This document shows, piece by piece, positions 62,344 through 64,000 of a stretch of DNA of 64,000 nucleotides. This stretch comes from Microlunatus speluncae. GTDB lineage: Bacteria > Actinomycetota > Actinomycetes > Propionibacteriales > Propionibacteriaceae. The position numbers were made by a program, and so were the translations under genes. How positions within the stretch are numbered: the stretch's first letter is position 1; every line of letters starts with the position of its first letter. The notes beneath the pieces were generated by a model. That model saw nothing but the letters and a program-made list of their open reading frames with translations, had not been told where the DNA came from and did no database searches. The stretch is taken from the NCBI RefSeq assembly GCF_009299835.1, contig NZ_VKCZ01000020.1, forward strand, positions 620,001-684,000. Reading direction: 5' to 3'.

Positions 62344-62979
62344 ATGCGGGGCGTGACGGAGGATTTCACGGATTCGCCGGGGGTTGGGCCGCATCCGGAG
62401 CCATGGCCGGACGACCCACGGCTGGATCCGGAGCTGCTGGCCGCGGGCGATCGGCGCAACGTGATCGACCGCTACCGCTACTGGCGGCTGGACGCGATCG
62501 TGGCCGACCTTGATCAACAGCGGCACCCGCTGCGGGTGGCGATCCAGAACTGGGAGCACGACTTCAACATCGGCTCGATCGTCCGCACCGCGAACGCGTT
62601 CAACGTCGCCGGGGTGCACATCGTCGGCCGGCGACGCTGGAACCGCCGCGGCGCGATGGTCACCGACCGCTATCTCACCGTCGAGCACCACGCCGGAGTC
62701 GGCGAGCTGGCGGAGCGGATGACGGAGCTGGACACGACCATGATCGGCGTCGACAACCTGCCCGGATCCACGCCGCTGGAGCGGACCGAGCTGCCGGAAC
62801 GGGCCTGCCTGGTCTTCGGTTCGGAGGGGCCGGGCCTGACCGAGGAGATGATCACCGCCTGCAGCGGACTGGTCGCGATCACCCAGTTCGGCTCGACCCG
62901 GTCGATCAACGCCGGCGCGGCCGCCGCGATCGCCATGTATCACTGGTCCCTGCGCTGGGCCGCGCCCTCGTCGTCGTGA
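62344..62979 (+). CDS. TrmH/SpoU-family RNA ribose methyltransferase
   Basis: The 211-residue SPOUT enzyme has motif 1 NIGSIVRTANAF with the catalytic Arg, motif 2 LVFGSEGPGLTEE and motif 3 STRSINAGAAAAIAMY. It forms a trefoil-knot site for SAM and methylates a ribose 2'-OH in tRNA or rRNA. The ATG at 62344 was chosen because an earlier start would begin inside the hairpin repeat; GTG 62353 is possible. Confidence 0.92.
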   Translation: MRGVTEDFTDSPGVGPHPEPWPDDPRLDPELLAAGDRRNVIDRYRYWRLDAIVADLDQQRHPLRVAIQNWEHDFNIGSIVRTANAFNVAGVHIVGRRRWNRRGAMVTDRYLTVEHHAGVGELAERMTELDTTMIGVDNLPGSTPLERTELPERACLVFGSEGPGLTEEMITACSGLVAITQFGSTRSINAGAAAAIAMYHWSLRWAAPSSS

Positions 62980-63046
62980 CCCGACCCCGGGCGTAGTCGG
63001 TCGGCGAGCCTCCCGAGATCCGGGTGGAAAAGTTCCGCCGGATCGT

Positions 63047-63069
63047 TGTCGATTTCTCCCGGCGGCGTA
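63047..63069 (+). promoter_or_regulatory. putative ECF-type promoter
   Basis: TGTCGA (63047-63052) resembles the -35 element reported for ECF42 sigma factors, and CGTA (63066-63069) could be the -10. It lies about 50-70 bp before the DGPF gene that is coupled to an ECF sigma gene. The spacing is somewhat short, so this is tentative. Confidence 0.4.
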
Positions 63070-63118
63070 CGTGGAGCAGGTGTCAGAATCAATCGCACCC
63101 GCTCACGGGAGGATCATC

Positions 63119-63478
63119 ATGAAGTACGTCCTGATGTACAGCAACCGGCCGGATCTCGACGAAGCGGTCCCGGCCGAACGCCAGCAGGAGGTCTATCAGG
63201 CCATCTACGGCTGGTTCGAGAAGCACGGTGCCGTGTTCACGGATTCCGGCGCCGAACTGCAGGGCCCGGAGACCGGGACCACGGTGAAGTCCAGCGGCAA
63301 CGGCAGTGCGCCGCTGGTGGTCGACGGGCCCTTCATCGAGGGCAAGGAGAACATCGGTGGGTTCTCCGTCATCGACGTGCCGGACCTGGACACCGCGATC
63401 GCCATGGTGAAGGAATGGCCGAGCCTCGGCTTCCCCGGTGTGGCGGTGGAGATCCGGCCGATCGTCGATCGCATGTGA
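63119..63478 (+). CDS. DGPF/YCII-domain protein
   Basis: The 119-residue protein is a member of the YCII-related DGPF family: it opens MKYVLMYS and holds the namesake motif in VVDGPFIEGKENIGGF. Such proteins form a small alpha/beta barrel of unknown role and are typically encoded next to ECF42 sigma factors. The ATG at 63119 follows GGGAGGA. Its stop overlaps the sigma gene start (GTGA). Confidence 0.9.
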   Translation: MKYVLMYSNRPDLDEAVPAERQQEVYQAIYGWFEKHGAVFTDSGAELQGPETGTTVKSSGNGSAPLVVDGPFIEGKENIGGFSVIDVPDLDTAIAMVKEWPSLGFPGVAVEIRPIVDRM

Positions 63479-64000
63479 GGTCGGCCGTGCCCGACCCCGA
63501 TCCCGATCGGGTCGCGGACGTCGAGCTGGCCCGGCTGGTCCGGGCGGAGTCGGGTCTGATCGTCGCCCAGTTGCACCGCCGCCTCGGTGATTTCGATTGT
63601 GCCGAGGAGGCGGTGCAGCTCGCGATCACCGACGCGCTGCGCTCCTGGCGGCGCACCGGTCCGCCGCCCAACCCGGGTGGCTGGCTGGCCACGACCGCCC
63701 GGCGGCGGGCAATCGATCTGTTGCGCCGGAAGGCCCGGGAGCAACGGCTGATCGACGATCTCGGTGTCGACGAACCGATCGAGTCCCTCTTGCTCGAGCC
63801 CTCGCCGGCCGAGCACCCGGACGAGCGGCTGCCGATGCTGTTCGCCTGTTGCCATCCGGCGCTCAACGTCGAGGCCCGGATCGCCCTGACCCTGCGCGCG
63901 GTGGTCGGCCTGACCACCGACCGGATCGCGCGCTCGTTCCTGGTGTCCACCGCGACGATGGCGCAGCGGCTGGTCCGGGCCAAGCGCAAGATCACCGTGG
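63475..64000 (+). CDS. ECF-type RNA polymerase sigma factor (ECF42-like), partial
   Basis: The first 175 residues are in the window and the gene continues beyond it. The sequence has a region 2 (LHRRLGDFDCAEEAVQLA, GGWLATTARRRAIDLLRR) and a region 4 (RIALTLRAVVGLTTDRIARSF, STATMAQRLVRAKRKI), with LPMLFACCHPALN between them as in ECF42 members. ECF42 proteins usually have a long TPR-like C-terminal extension, which would lie right of the window. Coupling to the DGPF gene supports the group call. Confidence 0.9.
   Translation, partial: MRSAVPDPDPDRVADVELARLVRAESGLIVAQLHRRLGDFDCAEEAVQLAITDALRSWRRTGPPPNPGGWLATTARRRAIDLLRRKAREQRLIDDLGVDEPIESLLLEPSPAEHPDERLPMLFACCHPALNVEARIALTLRAVVGLTTDRIARSFLVSTATMAQRLVRAKRKITV

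Overview
The window is GC-rich DNA from an actinobacterium. Evidence for this is the strong G/C preference at third codon positions, many GTG and TTG starts, 4-bp ATGA/GTGA gene overlaps, an HspR repressor with HAIR operators in front of dnaK and clpB, a DUF2510 protein, a SARP-type regulator, a class E sortase and a DGPF/ECF42-type sigma pair. The gene mix would fit a soil Propionibacteriaceae-like genome (Microlunatus type), but that placement is inference. I see no rRNA, tRNA, transposase, phage block or CRISPR array. The window is chromosomal, with housekeeping and catabolic islands and an unusual density of intergenic inverted repeats.

Layout. 1-2750: a homodimer-type ABC exporter behind a MerR-type 19-bp-spacer promoter, then a roughly 550-bp non-coding array of six complex repeats. 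2750-10510: a ROK regulator divergent from a five-gene Opp/Dpp-type importer that ends in a LacI-like sensor protein without a DNA-binding domain. 10520-18650: a DUF899 protein, an acetyltransferase, a lipoprotein, an APH-fold kinase, a GMC oxidoreductase and a histidine kinase/response regulator pair. 18750-23140: a glycosidase-like protein, DoxX, a LysE exporter and a DUF1345 protein. 23200-27640: dnaK-grpE-dnaJ-hspR with three HAIR operators. 27770-34930: a GlxA-type regulator, a berberine-bridge-type oxidase, a TetR/serine-hydrolase pair, a VbhA/Fic toxin-antitoxin module, a secreted phage-tail-lysozyme protein and an SGNH hydrolase. 35030-37880: a small membrane protein and clpB with two HAIR operators. 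37950-44110: a PQQ-like lipoprotein, then an EamA transporter coupled to a heterodimeric ABC exporter. 44560-49660: a small HTH protein, a split transketolase-SDR operon, a SorC regulator and a spermidine-synthase-like protein. 50100-55130: a SARP/NB-ARC/TPR regulator convergent with a DrrAB-type exporter. 55220-62980: VapBC, an aminotransferase, sortase, pyrE, LemA, an aldo/keto reductase, a DUF2510 protein and a TrmH-type methyltransferase. 63120-64000: a DGPF protein and the start of its ECF sigma gene.

How parts work together. The HspR regulon (dnaK operon and clpB, about 12 kb apart) uses matching operators and promoter -10 boxes. The ROK/importer/LacI-sensor block looks like a sugar-controlled oligosaccharide or peptide uptake system. 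The split transketolase, SDR and SorC regulator look like a dedicated sugar-catabolic unit.

The most unusual signals are: (1) a six-copy family of intergenic hairpins with a conserved outer core and covarying inner stems, two of which supply the stop codon of a neighbouring gene; (2) the six-copy array at 2060-2600; (3) a strong excess of the palindrome TGATCA, even inside codons; and (4) several long, spaced inverted repeats with unique arms.
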